From NCBI RefSeq assembly GCF_024679245.1, contig NC_090178.1, positions 4,572,702 through 4,636,701 of the forward strand: a stretch of 64,000 bases of DNA. Reading direction: 5' to 3'. A model generated the notes under the pieces. That model had not been told where the DNA came from. It saw only the letters and a list, made by a program, of their open reading frames with translations, and did no database searches. Of this stretch, positions 48,005 to 59,871 are shown one piece after another. Positions within the stretch are counted from its first letter, which is position 1. Each line of letters starts with the position of its first letter. Made by a program: the position numbers and the translations under genes. Source of the DNA: Pseudorasbora parva (taxonomy: Eukaryota > Chordata > Actinopteri > Cypriniformes > Gobionidae).

Positions 48005-48379
48005 AGGTTCAGTGTGTAAATTTTAGCAGCATGTAGTGGTGAGGTTGTGAATTGCAACCACCCACCGCTCACCTCTCCCTTTCTAAGCACATAGAAAAGC
48101 TACGATGGCGGACACAGGACAAAAATGTCTTTGTCGGTGAGAGCAGAGTTTAGCTAGCTCTCTATAGAGCAGTTTGTCCGATTAGGGCCATTGTAGAAAC
48201 GTGACGGAGCAAAATGGCAACTTTACTGTAAGGGGACCCGAGGTGTGTGTAGATAGAAATGAATCATTCTATGATAATAAAAACATATTATATATGGTCT
48301 TTATACACCACTGATATAGGTATGTATATTAAATTGCATTTCTGTCAATAGATCCTCCTAAATACTACACACTGCACCT
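48005..48379. mobile_element. Short TTAA-target element
   Basis: Ends AGGTTCAGTGTGTAAATTTT and ACTACACACTGCACCT are imperfect inverted repeats with TTAA at 48001-48004 and 48380-48383. 375 bp, no coding capacity. Similar in layout to the nested element at 21096-21525. Confidence 0.75.
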
Positions 48380-48383
48380 TTAA

Positions 48384-48964
48384 TGCTACGGGACACAGGT
48401 GATCACTTAGAAACGTCAATTTTAGAGTCAATTTGCCCAATGCACATTAGATAGGGGGGTGAAAGTGCTGTTCCTCTTAGTTGGTAAAACATGAATTTGT
48501 TGAAACAACCAATAATAAAATGTGACATTTTGTATGTTTGCCTCATATTCATCTTTTATTCATATTTACAGATGTCTTGACTCCACAGCGAGCACGGTTC
48601 ACCTTGAACACTGTTGAAATAAACTTATAGGGATTGGGTGAAACAGTTTAGTCATTTTAGAGTAGCGCTTAAAGAGCCGAGTTTAAATCTGTGAATTCCT
48701 GCATCACCATTGTGCTCCAGGGCAAGACATTCAACAGCTGGTTACTCCGGAGAACCGTCCCATGTGGTACGCAGACCGAGAGTTGCCTCGGATAAGTCGT
48801 TCTCCATGCTCCCTGCTCCATGTCCTCAGGCGTTTTTGTTTTGTTTAATATGACCGTGTGGAACAATGATCCTGGTGCACCTACCCTCCCAATTACACTC
48901 ACGTATGACACTGTGCACCATGGCGGCGTGTATTCAATCACCTTCTCGTCTTTTGTCTTTACAG
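48384..48964. other. Intron flanking the fourth exon
   Basis: No element recognised. Ends in a CT-rich acceptor (CACCTTCTCGTCTTTTGTC then TTTACAG). Open frames overlapping here on both strands are intron read-through. Confidence 0.4.
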
Positions 48965-49096
48965 ACGGTCTCCTGAGCGAGGGCGAATTTCTGGAAATCA
49001 CAGAAATCAAGCGGCATCAAGCAGAGGATTTTGAATGCATCACCAATAACGGTGTGGCGCCGCCAGACACACGCCGCGTCAAGGTCACAGTCAACT
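48965..49096 (+). CDS. iglon5: iglon5 exon: second half of Ig domain 2
   Basis: The exon encodes LLSEGEFLEITEIKRHQAED, FECITNNGVAPPDTRR and VKVTVN, supplying the second Ig2 cysteine (FEC) and the strand leading to Ig3. The acceptor is TTTACAG|AC; the split T|AC codon gives tyrosine, where human IGLON5 has aspartate. The donor is AAC T|GTAAGT (phase 1), so the next exon should begin by completing a tyrosine codon, as in the family's NYPP junction. The length is 132 bp. No Ig3 exon or GPI-signal exon appears before position 64000, so the following intron is at least 14.9 kb. Confidence 0.9.
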
Positions 49097-49275
49097 GTAA
49101 GTCGAGTCTTCAGGAACACACATTGACATCCTAATGAGATCGTTGAGACTCTGTGAGGGTGTAATGGAAACATAAATTGAATTGCTGTCAGCCGTCTATA
49201 GAATTAAACTATCTTTACATCATCTCCACGGGGTTGTAAAGAACCTGAGTAACATCACTTCATTACTGTACTTAA

Positions 49276-50268
49276 AGGGTAACTAAACCCCTGTTCACAG
49301 CCTAACTCCGCCCTCTGGCAATATTTGAAAAATGCTGCAAAAGTGGGCAGAGCCCAGCGGAGACTGAGGGGACGAGACGAGGGCGGGGCTGACCGGGGGG
49401 GCGTGCACCTGAGACCCGTAGTGACAACTTGTTTGACAGTTGTCAGACTCGCAAAGATGGATAGTGACTGGAGTGACAACAGCAGCTTTGCAACAGAGCG
49501 GTCATCTAAAGTAGAGGACTTTTCTCCACCACCTTCACCTGAAGTGGAGGAGGGTGAAATGTCTGTAGACACAGAGCCTTATCAATCGAGCCGCTGGCTC
49601 AAACTGCGTTAACTCCCGATGCCGACGATGCTCCTTCATTCATCCATTCATTCATTCATTCTAGCGAAGCAGCAGCGCAAGAGAGAATGAGATCACTAAC
49701 TAATCTATGAACACTGAACAGCCATATCCTTATACTGAATGCCAGGGTTTGTCTGAAAGCGTCTGAAGTATGAGAATTATCTGTAGACATGACGGGTGGC
49801 AAACATATCAGAAGAAAAGCTTAACATGTACTTACAACTGCATTATTTATCTGTATTTTCTTCATTAGGATGTTGAAAGCAAGTGACGAGAGTTTCATTC
49901 ATAATGGTTCTCTACTTTTATGTAACATGAGCGCTCATACTGGACTGAAGCCGTCCTCATCATGTGATAAAGGGAAAACATTTCTTAGGGCGTGGTGAGC
50001 TCGTGCCAGGGGCGTGGATAGTGAGCCGTTGGAAGTACCATCCTACGTCACGAAGCACCACAAGGTCCAATAGGAAAATTCGACTGCAGTAGCCTCCGTT
50101 CAACCTTAAGAGGGCAGCACTAAGACGTTTTTACACCATATATTATAATATTAAAACACTTTATACCCAAATGTCAAAATATTTACTCTAATCAATAAAC
50201 AGCATTAATAAAGCCACAGTCTTACAGATCATTAACTAAAAAAAGTTGGTTTAGGGTTTAGTTACCCT
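49276..50268. mobile_element. TTAA-target element carrying an exon-like frame
   Basis: Ends AGGGTAACTAAACCC and GGGTTTAGTTACCCT are perfect inverted repeats of 15 bp with TTAA at 49272-49275 and 50269-50272. About 1 kb, GC-rich left third, no transposase. Contains the short frame at 49457. Confidence 0.82.
49457..49612 (+). pseudogene. Exon-like frame in a TTAA element, acidic N-terminus
   Basis: From the ATG the frame reads MDSDWSDNSSFATERSSKVE, then FSPPPSPEVEEGEMSVDTEP and YQ, followed by a short tail and a stop. The Ser/Pro/Glu-rich lead ending in EPYQ recalls the start of the same fish P2X7-like domain family as the frame at 16845, where the lead ends QPY and is followed by FEP or YDP. 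The coding-like stretch stops at that point, as a first exon would. The family link is from memory and uncertain. Confidence 0.35.
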
Positions 50269-50272
50269 TTAA

Positions 50273-51683
50273 AGTGTCAATCTCTGAACAAATGATACAC
50301 ATTAGTTTAACAGAAAGAATAAATGCATAGTTACTTTATTGTCCACTCTTCTTTTAATTTTTGGTCTACATTGTCTGTTGTGGGTATCAGAATAATTCAT
50401 GGTCAAACGTAACTACTGCTGTATAGCCCTTATTTGCACATATATTACATTTGAGGAAGACATGATGAAATATGTGCGCATACACAGTGCTGGTTCGTGT
50501 TTGGAGCACTAGAGCAGTGGTTCACAACCTCCCATAAAATAAATGATAATGAAGAAAATTATTCGTAGCGTCACTTCTGGAAGGTCACGTTAGTCAAGCT
50601 GGCATCAGCTGACTGTCAGCTGATCACGTCTACCTATAGGAATATGACGTCTATCAAAGCATACACATATAATCTCCTTCAGTATTATCAGATGCTATCG
50701 CGTTCTCCGGAGCTAATCAGCCTCCTCCATCCCCAGCTCCTCCTCTCGTCCAGTCAGGATTTGGCATTCTGATTCCCCCTGAATTTTATAACATGATATT
50801 TATGTCATAATATTATGACATTAATGATATCTGCAATGCATTATGTTGGTTCTGTTCTGTTTACCCTAAGGGGGGTTATTGCTGCTCTTATCCATGCTAG
50901 GCTGCATAATGTGCAGGGAGCTCTTACCCAGAACAGAGCCATAGCGCCAACTCAAACTATATGCTAATTGTCAATCTTCTTTGACAATAATGAATAATCC
51001 TAGATTCCTTATTATCTGAATTGCACATTAAATGTTCAATTAACTTGTTAAAGTTTACAACTGCACAGCACAAGCTGAATAAAAATCCAGTCTCTGTCTG
51101 TGGGTGGCACTTATGGAACAGCAGAAATATATTTTTAAAAGTTATTTCACTCAGCGGCCATCTTTGAAACGCCTCTCGGGTGTGCAAGTGCAGCTCCTCT
51201 TGTTCGCCAAGCTTATGATTAAAAATATCATATCCTATTTGAAATCACCAATGAAATCTGACAACAACTGTCTTATAAATTTTTTTTTCTAAACGCTTGA
51301 ATCATGACAAAAAAAAATTCAGCCTGAAGTAAACGAATGCGCATACGCAGTCCTAAAGAACACTGCTTGTTTCTATAGCAACCGGAGCTTCTAACAGCAG
51401 CTGCAGTGATGCAATGCCTTTACTAATCAACAATTGGCTCTTTCATTTAGAAGGCGGGGCTTATTCACCATATATGGGCGTCACACTTTCTCCCATTCAT
51501 AAGTAACCGGAATGCACCGTCTTCATGAATCTAAACTCTTTTAAACACTACACGTTACACAGAGGGAAGAAGATGTAAAGAAAATGCCATCAAAACTTTT
51601 CTTAAGACAGTCAGTTCCCTTCAGAGATGCACATTCACAGAAATCATTCATATAATTTCCCTTAGCAATCAGGTTGTAAAACT
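50273..51683. other. Intronic sequence with one dispersed repeat
   Basis: 50885-51000 repeats the element at 9095-9235. The rest shows no terminal repeats or domains. A GGCGGGGCTTATTCACCATA stretch near 51452 is locally GC-rich. Confidence 0.4.
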
Positions 51684-51684
51684 A

Positions 51685-52520
51685 GGGATGTCCCGATCAG
51701 GTTTTTTTGCCCTCGAGTCCGAGTCCGAGTTATTTGATTTTGAGTATCTGGCGATACCGAGTCCCGACCCGATACTTCTATAGTACATAAAAAAAGAATA
51801 AAGAAGAGCGAAAAAAACAATCCAGGATGTTCCTTATTTTTTATTTAATTCACCTTATTTTAACATTCAACAACTCTGTTAACAAATAGAGCACTTCTGT
51901 GAGGTAGCTTGAACAATCAAGTAATAAATAACATAAATTCTCCACTTTTGGATTTTAGTGCAACAGTAAATATAAAAAAAGTCCGGGACCGGAGTTGCGC
52001 AGTAGAGAGCAGGAAGTACAACGGCGATATCAAAAGCTCGCCCACACTCTTACAGATGCAGAACAATTAATTATGTTGGTGTGAAATAAACAGTAATGGA
52101 AATGTAGAAATTCAATTAAAGAAAACAATCTCACACACCCCGTTTTTATAGCATCAAATAACTAACTAAAACTAAACTTATTTAAAAAACAAACACTTGA
52201 AATGAAATCATCGTGATGATAACTGACATAAACTAACTTTGGGAACAAAATATTTGAAGTGTAATTTTATTGTTGCCTTGCGTCCATTAGAAAACACGGA
52301 GGTGCGGCTATACTGGGACCGGCCACCGGGGGGCGATCGAGGCTTCAGTATCTGAGAGGGCTGCAGGCTTGATTTAAAAAACAAAAAGTGCCGTCATGCT
52401 GCACGCGTTGCTGTTTATGTGTGGAATTAAAAGGGTCTAACTCTGTGCCACCGCATAACTATTGATGTGTTAAAAAAAATAATGAGAATATACATATATA
52501 TCTGAGTCCTGATCGGGAGG
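51685..52520. mobile_element. hAT-like element, eroded right end
   Basis: Starts TAGGGATGTCCCGATCAGG with GAGTCCGAGTCCGAGTT subterminal repeats. The right side carries GAGTCCTGATCGGGA near 52505 but lacks the final CATCCCTA. No 8-bp duplication found. Confidence 0.6.
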
Positions 52521-53045
52521 TAACGTCAAACGAAACAAAACCTTGCGCTGTGTCTGTGTGAGACTGTTCCTTACTTTGCTTAATACTGGACAGAATTAAC
52601 AGTGAAAAGAAACAGATGAAGCAGAGGTGAACGAAAAGAAGAGTCATTGGATTAAAAGAGTTCATTCTTATGAAAATACAGAGAAAAGCTCAGAGACTGA
52701 TGATGTAGACATGTACTCTCCAGCCACAGCAGCCAATCACAACTCACAATTCACGCATATATTACCTTTTTCATGCCCTTGGCTTTGCTTTTTAAATCAG
52801 AACAAAAAAGCTCCAAGAAATGGAAAACAAAATATCCACTTACCCTTAATTATAAACATAATGAGTGCTATTGTTTCCATTGATGTGCATCCTGTACATA
52901 CTGTATCTGTTAACATCTCAAATAATGTGTTTTAGAGTGTCATGGCCCTTTAAGTGTTATTTCAGTGAGAAGCATAGAAACTCAATTACATTTCCAGGAC
53001 AAAAATCATTGAATTTTTTATGCTTTATGTAGATCTTCAAAGTGC

Positions 53046-53450
53046 ATACAATACCATTCAAAAGTTTGGGGTCAGTAATGTTTTTTTTTTGTGTGTGTAA
53101 AGAAATGAATGATTATATTCACCAAGGACTCTTAATCAAAACGCCAGTAAATACATTTATAATGTTACAAAAGATTTCTATTTCAAATAAATGCCTTTTG
53201 AACTTTTGGTTCATAAAAAGTTATTAAAAACTGCATCACGGTTTCATCAAATATATGAAGCAGCTGATTTCAGCATTGATAATTAATAATCATATTAGAA
53301 TGATTTAGAAGAATCATGTGACACTGAAAACTGGAGTAATCATATACTTATTCATAAATACGTTTTAAATTATAGAGGACACATGCTTTAAAATAAATCA
53401 TAATAATGAATAAAAAACAATAGAATAAGAAATTATTAATTTTAAGTGTC
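53046..53450. repeat. Dispersed DNA-element fragment
   Basis: Starts ACCATTCAAAAGTTTGGGGT CAGTA, a very common phrase in teleost genomes, followed by diverged sequence such as ACCAAGGACTCTTAATCAAA. The right end was not identified. Confidence 0.55.
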
Positions 53451-53500
53451 AAACAACTATAAAATTAGCTGAAGAGTCACAATAAAAGAAATAATAATAA

Positions 53501-55721
53501 ATATAGCTGCAAGCAGCCATTATCGGGGCCAAGCGCAAAGAAGAAGACAAGACATGCCAGCATGGCTGGAAGTCTCAAGCCAACTGCAACAATGAGCCAT
53601 TAAGGACCTATTAAGTTGATTTTAGGCAAAATAGCAGTCAAATTTTAAATACAGTCAATAATAATGGTTTAATGGTTTATCACTTTCGACCAATAGGTGT
53701 CACTGTTACGAAACTGATGTGGTTTAGTCAGATTGAGATGACAATGACACATGCAAAGTTTGGTGTCAATATGTCAAAGCATTGCAGAGATACAGCCTCA
53801 AGAGTAATTTTTGCATCATGGCTCAACTCTGTTGCAGTGGTATATGAAAACTGTTTTGTCTATCAATCCGAAATCCATAACTATTTGTCAGCATGGTCTG
53901 AAGACGATACGGATCAATTTTGGTGAAAATCGGACAAACGGTCTAGGATGAGTTTGAAAAAGTAGGTTTTTAACAAATAACAAGACGGAGGACAGATAGG
54001 TTTGCAAAATATGGCACAATTGGTATCCATGTTCTCGGCATGAGCCATTGACTGTATTATGACCAGTCTCATTACAATGGGTTAATTTAATCAAAAGTTA
54101 TTCGCATTTCTGTACATTTTATTACAACTTTTGACCACAAGGTGGCGCTACCCCGAAACTTTTTGAGTATCTTCAGGACATGGAGCGGAAGACACATACC
54201 GAGTTTTGTAACGATACGCTAATGCATTCTTAAATTATAGCATTAGCATTTTAAACCATAATACTGCATTGAAGTCAATGGGAATTTCATGTTTTGTTTT
54301 ATTATAGCGCCACCAAGAGGCACAATCCCACCAATTTTTTTATGTGTCCTCATAGTGAGCCCATACATATGTGTGTCAAGTTTGGTGAAAATATCTCATT
54401 TTGTTTTGGAGTTATAGACATTTATATGAAAAAACACGTAAAAAAGGACTGACACCTGACTTTGATTGGATTTTACTACCCCTTACTATCAATATTTTGA
54501 GATTTGGGCATTAGCGTATAGCTATCGACCTATGTTTCCGAACTTCTGAGGCTGGTTTCGTCTCGATCGGACTAGCGGTTTCGAAGATATCAGCAAATGT
54601 TTTTTAAGCACTAAATTACAACTCTGCGCAAACCATATGCCGAAACCTGGCAAGTCTGGTATCGTTGGAGTCGGCAAGGATTCAGGAGACCAAAAAACAC
54701 ACTCCCATCAAAATATGTCAACCACACCCAAAGTTATAAGCGTTTGAAAAAAAAAATTCTCCACTAGGTGGCGCTGTTTCGAAACTTCTCAGGCTACTTC
54801 AGGGCATCGTGGTGATGACCCATACCAAGTTTCATAACAATCTGTTCATGCGTTCATAAAATACAGCATTTTTGCACATAATTCAAAATGGCCGACATCC
54901 AAAATGGCCGACATGGTAAAATTGGATATCAGTCGACTCGGCATGACGCCCTGAATCTAATGAGACCAATTTTATGATTTTTGGATAAACGGTTCAGAAG
55001 TTATAAGCCAAAATAGGCATTTTTCGTATCTCCGGACAGGTAGGTGGCGCTGCGCCGAAACGCTGCATGTTGCTTCAAGTCATGCTTGTGATGACATGTA
55101 CCAAGGTTGGTTTGAATACGATAAAGCGTTGCGGAGATATAGCCTTTAGTGTGTTTTTGCAACCTCCACGTAAAATTTGTTTGTGCGTTTATTGAAAACG
55201 ATTGGACGAATCAACTTGAATTCCATAACTTTTTGTCAACATGCTCTGAAGATGATCTGTTTCAATTTTCGTGAAAATCGGAGCAACGGCCTAGGAGGAG
55301 TTCGAAAAAGTAGGTTTTTCAGAAAATTCAAAATGGCGGGAAAATTTGCATACCGGAAAATGACATCATAGGGTGAAATCGAATCGGCTTGAGCCAAGGA
55401 ATCCGATGAAAAAAGAATTTTGTTTCTAGCCCTTAGGGGTCAAAAGTTATAAGCATAAATATGAGTGAAACTTTGGACAGGTGGTGGCGCTAGAGGGATT
55501 GAGTTAGAGGCACCAAATTTGCTATAGTGACAGCTCAGACTGGCCTCTATGAGTGTGCCAAATTTCACAACTTTTTACCATACGGTTCTATGGGCTGCCA
55601 GAGACTCCTATGGCGGAAGAAGAAGAAGAAGAAGAAGAAGAAGAAGAAGAAGCAGAATAATAATAATAGGAACACTAACGATTTCAATAGGTGCCTCCGC
55701 ACCTTCGGTGCTTGGCCCCTA
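53501..55721. mobile_element. GGGGCCAAGC-family element, full copy
   Basis: Starts ATATAGCTGCAAGCAGC (a small hairpin) then GGGGCCAAGC at 53525, and ends CACCTTCGGTGCTTGGCCCC at 55719. GGGGCCAAGC and GCTTGGCCCC form 10-bp inverted ends. The body is built of repeated modules that open with GGTGGCGCT and contain ACCAAGTTTGGT-like and CGGTCTAGGANGAGTT-like phrases. A (GAA)n run precedes the end at 55616-55651. No coding domain recognised; family name not known to me. Confidence 0.7.
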
Positions 55722-57708
55722 AATATAGCTGCAAGCAGCAATTGTCGGGGCCAAGCGCAAAGAAGAAGACAAGACATGCCAGCATGGCTGGAATTGTCAA
55801 ACCAACTGCAACAATGAGCCATTAAAGAATTATTAAGTTGATTTTAGGCAAAAAAGCAGTACAATTTTAAATACAGTCAATAATAATGATTTAATGGTTT
55901 ATCATTTTCGACCAATAGGTGGCACTGTTACTAAACTGATGTGGTGTAGTCAGATTGAGGAGACAATGACACATGCAAAGTTTGGTGTCAATATGTCAAA
56001 GCATTCCAGAGATACAGCCTCAAGAGTAATTTTTGCATCAGAGCACAACTGCGTTGCTGTGGTATATGACAACTGTTTTGTCTATCAACACGAAATCCAT
56101 AATTATTTGTTCACATGGTCTGAAGACGATACGATTTAATTTAGGTGAAAATTGGACAAACGGTCTAGGACGAGTTTGAAAAAGTAGGTTTTTAACCAAT
56201 AACAAGATAGAGGGGAGAGAGGTTTGCCAAATATGGGAAAAATTGGTATCTATGGCAACGTGGCTAGGCAACGTGGGGGAGAGGACGCTGGCGTCGTCTG
56301 TTCGCCGCTTCTCCACCCACAAATGATCATGTTAATGTACTATTAGATTTAGATTTTATTTTATTTCCTTATGTTTGTGACTAGTCTAACAGTCAGAGCT
56401 ACAATTGGGACTGTTGCTGATTGCTGGCAGCCACTGAGAGGACGTTGTTCCTCGTTTCGCCGTTTTCCACCGCTTCTAATGTTTACGTTTGAATTGCTGC
56501 GGTTGGTTGGTTCTGGTTTGGTGGACATTTGATGTTTCACTTTCTCGCCGCGACTGCTCACTGGTGGTCTCCCTTGGGCTTAAGCTGCATGGTGGCTGAA
56601 GTTTGCACCGGGCTAGCTTCATCTGGGCCATCGTCATCGGCGTCCGGCATGATGTTGGGATGTTCCGCTTCTCGGCTGCGCCGCTGTTCCGTCCTGCATT
56701 GCGGCCGTGGAGCGGCTTGGACTTCTGCGCCGACCCCGGTGTGTCCACAGAAGTGCCCGAAAAAATGTTCTGCCTCCTTCATGGTGCTGCGGCGATCCCC
56801 ATCGTTTGAATCGTCATGAAGACCAATCATCTGGTCTTCAGCTGTCCTGCCTCGCCGATGTCATCAGGACACTGCCGCTGGGAGAAATGTAAAACATGGA
56901 GTGGCCCACAGTGTGCTGCGGAGCTAACAGAGACTTCCACCATCAGCTCTGTTTCTGTTCACCATCAGCTCTGTTTCTGTTCACCATCAGCTCTGTTTTC
57001 TGTTCTGTTTTCTGTGTTGGTTGATTGTTTGTAGTATTTTATATTTTTACTTGTTATTCATTTTCTGTTGTTATTCCCCCCCCCCCCCCCCTTGTTGCAC
57101 TTTGAGATTCTTCGGAATGAAAAGTGCATTATAAATAAAATCTATTATTATTATTATTATTATCTATGTTCTCGGCATGAGCCATAGAATGATTTATAAC
57201 CAGTCTCATTGCAATAGGCTAATTTAATCAAAAGTTATTAGCATTTTTGTACACTTTATTACAACTTTTGACAACAAGGTGGCGTTGCCCGAAAACTTTT
57301 TGAGTACCTTCAGGACATAGAGCGGAAGACACATACCGAGTTTTGTAATTATACACTAATGCATTCGTAAAGTATAGCATATGCATTTTATACCCTAATA
57401 CCGCATTGAAGTCAATGGGAATTTCATGTTTTGTTCTATTATAGCGCCACCAAGAGGCAGAATCCCACCATTTTTTATATGTCCTCAGAGTGAGCCCATA
57501 CATATGTTTGTCCAATTTGGTGAAAATATCTCATTTTGTTTTGGAGTTATAAACAGTTGTATGAAAAAAACACGTAAAAAATGACTGACACCTGACTTTG
57601 ATTGGATTTTACTACCCCTTACTATCAATATTTTGACATTTGGGAATTAGTGTATAGCTATCGACCTATGTTTCCGAACTTCCGGCGCTGGTTTCGTCTC
57701 GATCGGAA
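55722..57708. mobile_element. Second GGGGCCAAGC-family copy, truncated, with retroposon
   Basis: Starts immediately after the first copy with ATATAGCTGCAAGCAGC and GGGGCCAAGC at 55747. It aligns collinearly with 53501-54580 except for a retroposon at 56255-57160, and breaks off after GTTTCGTCTCGATCGGA at about 57708. The two copies are head to tail. Confidence 0.72.
56255..57160 (+). mobile_element. Non-LTR retroposon with target duplication
   Basis: The insertion is flanked by TATCTATG at 56247-56254 and 57161-57168; the sister copy near 54026 shows the empty site. It ends GCATTATAAATAAAATC and (ATT)n, a LINE 3' tail. Near the 3' end CACCATCAGCTCTGTTTCTG is repeated three times (56939-57005), followed by a C-tract. 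Frames inside (up to 96 codons) are unrecognised, so it is a 5'-truncated LINE or a LINE-mobilised SINE. Confidence 0.75.
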
Positions 57709-58081
57709 TGAAAATATAGAATGAACTACTATTAGATATTACATATTTTAAGAAGTAAAATGAGTTTTAAAAGGAAGGGACATTTAATGGGATTTGTATG
57801 TTTCATTTTATTGTTGTGGATTTAATTAGGGCCCGAGCACTGATGGTGGTCTACATGTCAATTTTTAGTCAGTTATATTGTCACCTGTGGGCAAGAGTAA
57901 ATTGTGATTAACTACTAATTAAGATTGAACCAAAACAACATCATATTTGGTCAGTCTAATAGTTAATAGACTTAATGATGTTAAATTTCAAAGATCTTGA
58001 GTTTTGTTGAACATGTCCGTGGTATCCTGACAAAGTCTGATGTTTCGGCAAAATTTTAGTTATTCATAGTGCCACTAGCTG
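57709..58081. other. Boundary sequence with related repeat start
   Basis: A GGGCCCGAGCACTGATGG phrase at 57829 resembles the starts of fish repeats related to the GGGGCCAAGC family. The remainder is AT-rich without clear features. Confidence 0.4.
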
Positions 58082-58460
58082 GTCAAGTCGCCTTTATTTA
58101 TATAGCACTTTTAACAAGTCCAGTTTCAAAGCAGCTTCACAGTTTTAACAGGAAAATAATGCAACAGATTTTGTACAACTGCTCTGTTGAAAATGGTGAT
58201 GTTATCCAGCTAATTTCAATTATCATGTAGTGTCAATGCGGGCAGATCAGTAATATAGTTGAAATTAAGGTGTCCCCAACTGAGCAAGCCAAGCCAAAGG
58301 CAACGGTGGCAAGGAACCAAAATTCCTTCAGGGCCAGGATGGAGATAAAAAAATCTTGGGAGAAACCAGGCTAAGTCGGGGTGCCAGTTCTCCTCTGGCC
58401 GACGAACAAACAGTGTATGATTATTATTTTGCGTATAACAGTGTATGATTATTTTTTACC
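58082..58460. repeat. Retroposon 3' region
   Basis: GTCGCCTTTATTTATATAGC and TTTCAAAGCAGCTTCACAGT match the repeats at 20550 and 43866. A conserved CAAGCCAAAGGCAACGGTGG segment follows at about 58287. No coding frame. Confidence 0.65.
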
Positions 58461-59871
58461 TTTTAAACTGGCAACATTACAGTTCAGAAGTCATATTAGA
58501 TAAATAGATATTCGTAAGATCATTTGATAGATTGGAGTTGTCGTGCCGGAGACAGGTTTATAAGGATGTCTTTTCGAGTCTGCATTTACAGGGCAGAGTT
58601 TAATTGACAAACTCTCTTCAGACATTTCAGGGATGCATTGGTCATGTCCTGGCACAGGTCCACCCTCTGATCAGAGTACAGCCCAGTAGCAGGAAGTGTG
58701 GCAAATACAAATGATTGATATAGTCCTCCTATTTTTATATACTTAAATTCATATTGCCCACCGTGCTCTGTGTTCCTACAACCACAAGGTAGTGGTGGCA
58801 CAGTTGCGAGGACCCTTTTATTCCTCTTGCAGCTTCAATGTAGTTTTGTATTTTTTACTTTTTGGGACCTCAGGAAGAGTAGTCACTGCCTAGGTATTGG
58901 CTAATGGGGATCCAAATAAACAAATAAACTTAGATCATAGATGGGAAAGAGCATTCATGGGTAAATTAAATAAGGAAAAATATAATATCATAGCTTTTTT
59001 AGGTGTCCTCAAAGGGGTCCATAAATATATGTCAAATTTGTTGTAAATATCTAATTTTCTTTTAAAGTTATAGCAAAATATATTTGACAGCATGGGCTGC
59101 ATTGATTGGATTTTTTTTTTCCTCCAAAATTTTGGCTTTGTTTTGGTCATTATTGTTTAGCTATTGACCTATGTAAGTATTCAGAATTTCCTATTGTGGT
59201 TTTGTTTTAATTGGACTAACTGTTTCCTACATTCGCAAAGGTTTTTTAGGTGCTAAAGTACACCTTTTTACAAACCATAAGGTGAAATCAGGAATGTTTG
59301 GTATTATTGGACTCGGCAAGGATTCAGGAGTCTAATGAGGTGAATACTGTGAAAAACACTGGCTTGAAAATTCTCAGGCTCCTTCAGGGCATTGCGCCAA
59401 TGAAGTATGCTTTGTTTGTGATACGCCATTGTCCTCATAGACTATCATGGCACCAAGGATAAAGACAATGAATGCCCATTTTCATCTGACTAATGTTTGG
59501 GTGCGTATATTGCCAGTTTCATGAGTTTTTCCCCTGTTATAGCGCCACCAAGTGATCAATCGTTGCGATTTTTTTCATGTGATCTCAGACTGATCTCACT
59601 CACACGTGACCTTAATTTTGTGGAAATATCTCGTTCTGTTCACAAGTTATAGCCATTTTATTAAATAAGGTCCCGGTCACATCAAACATTTTGGCTCCCC
59701 TTAGCAACCATAAATCAAAATGTTTTAATTTTTTTGATAATTATTGATAGTCTCTCTCCAGAGAACATTTCTGCAGTGGTTTGGTTCCGATCAGTCAAAT
59801 AAGCTGGGAGTAATTTGCAAAAGTATAAAATATCTCGAAATTGGCGCCTGAAGGGCGAGCAAATCCGAGAT
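58461..59871. repeat. Diverged GGGGCCAAGC-family interior sequence
   Basis: Phrases such as CTCAGGCTCCTTCAGGGCAT (59373) and TATAGCGCCACCAAGTGATC (59537) match modules of the family at lower identity, mixed with unrelated AT-rich sequence at 58850-59160. Confidence 0.5.

Noticed and set aside
55527..55822. Lys-rich and Phe-rich frames
   Set aside because: Translation of the (GAA)n run at the end of a repeat element.
56361..57034. Overlapping frames on both strands within the retroposon at 56255-57160
   Set aside because: GC-rich sequence gives many open frames; none shows a reverse transcriptase, endonuclease or other domain.
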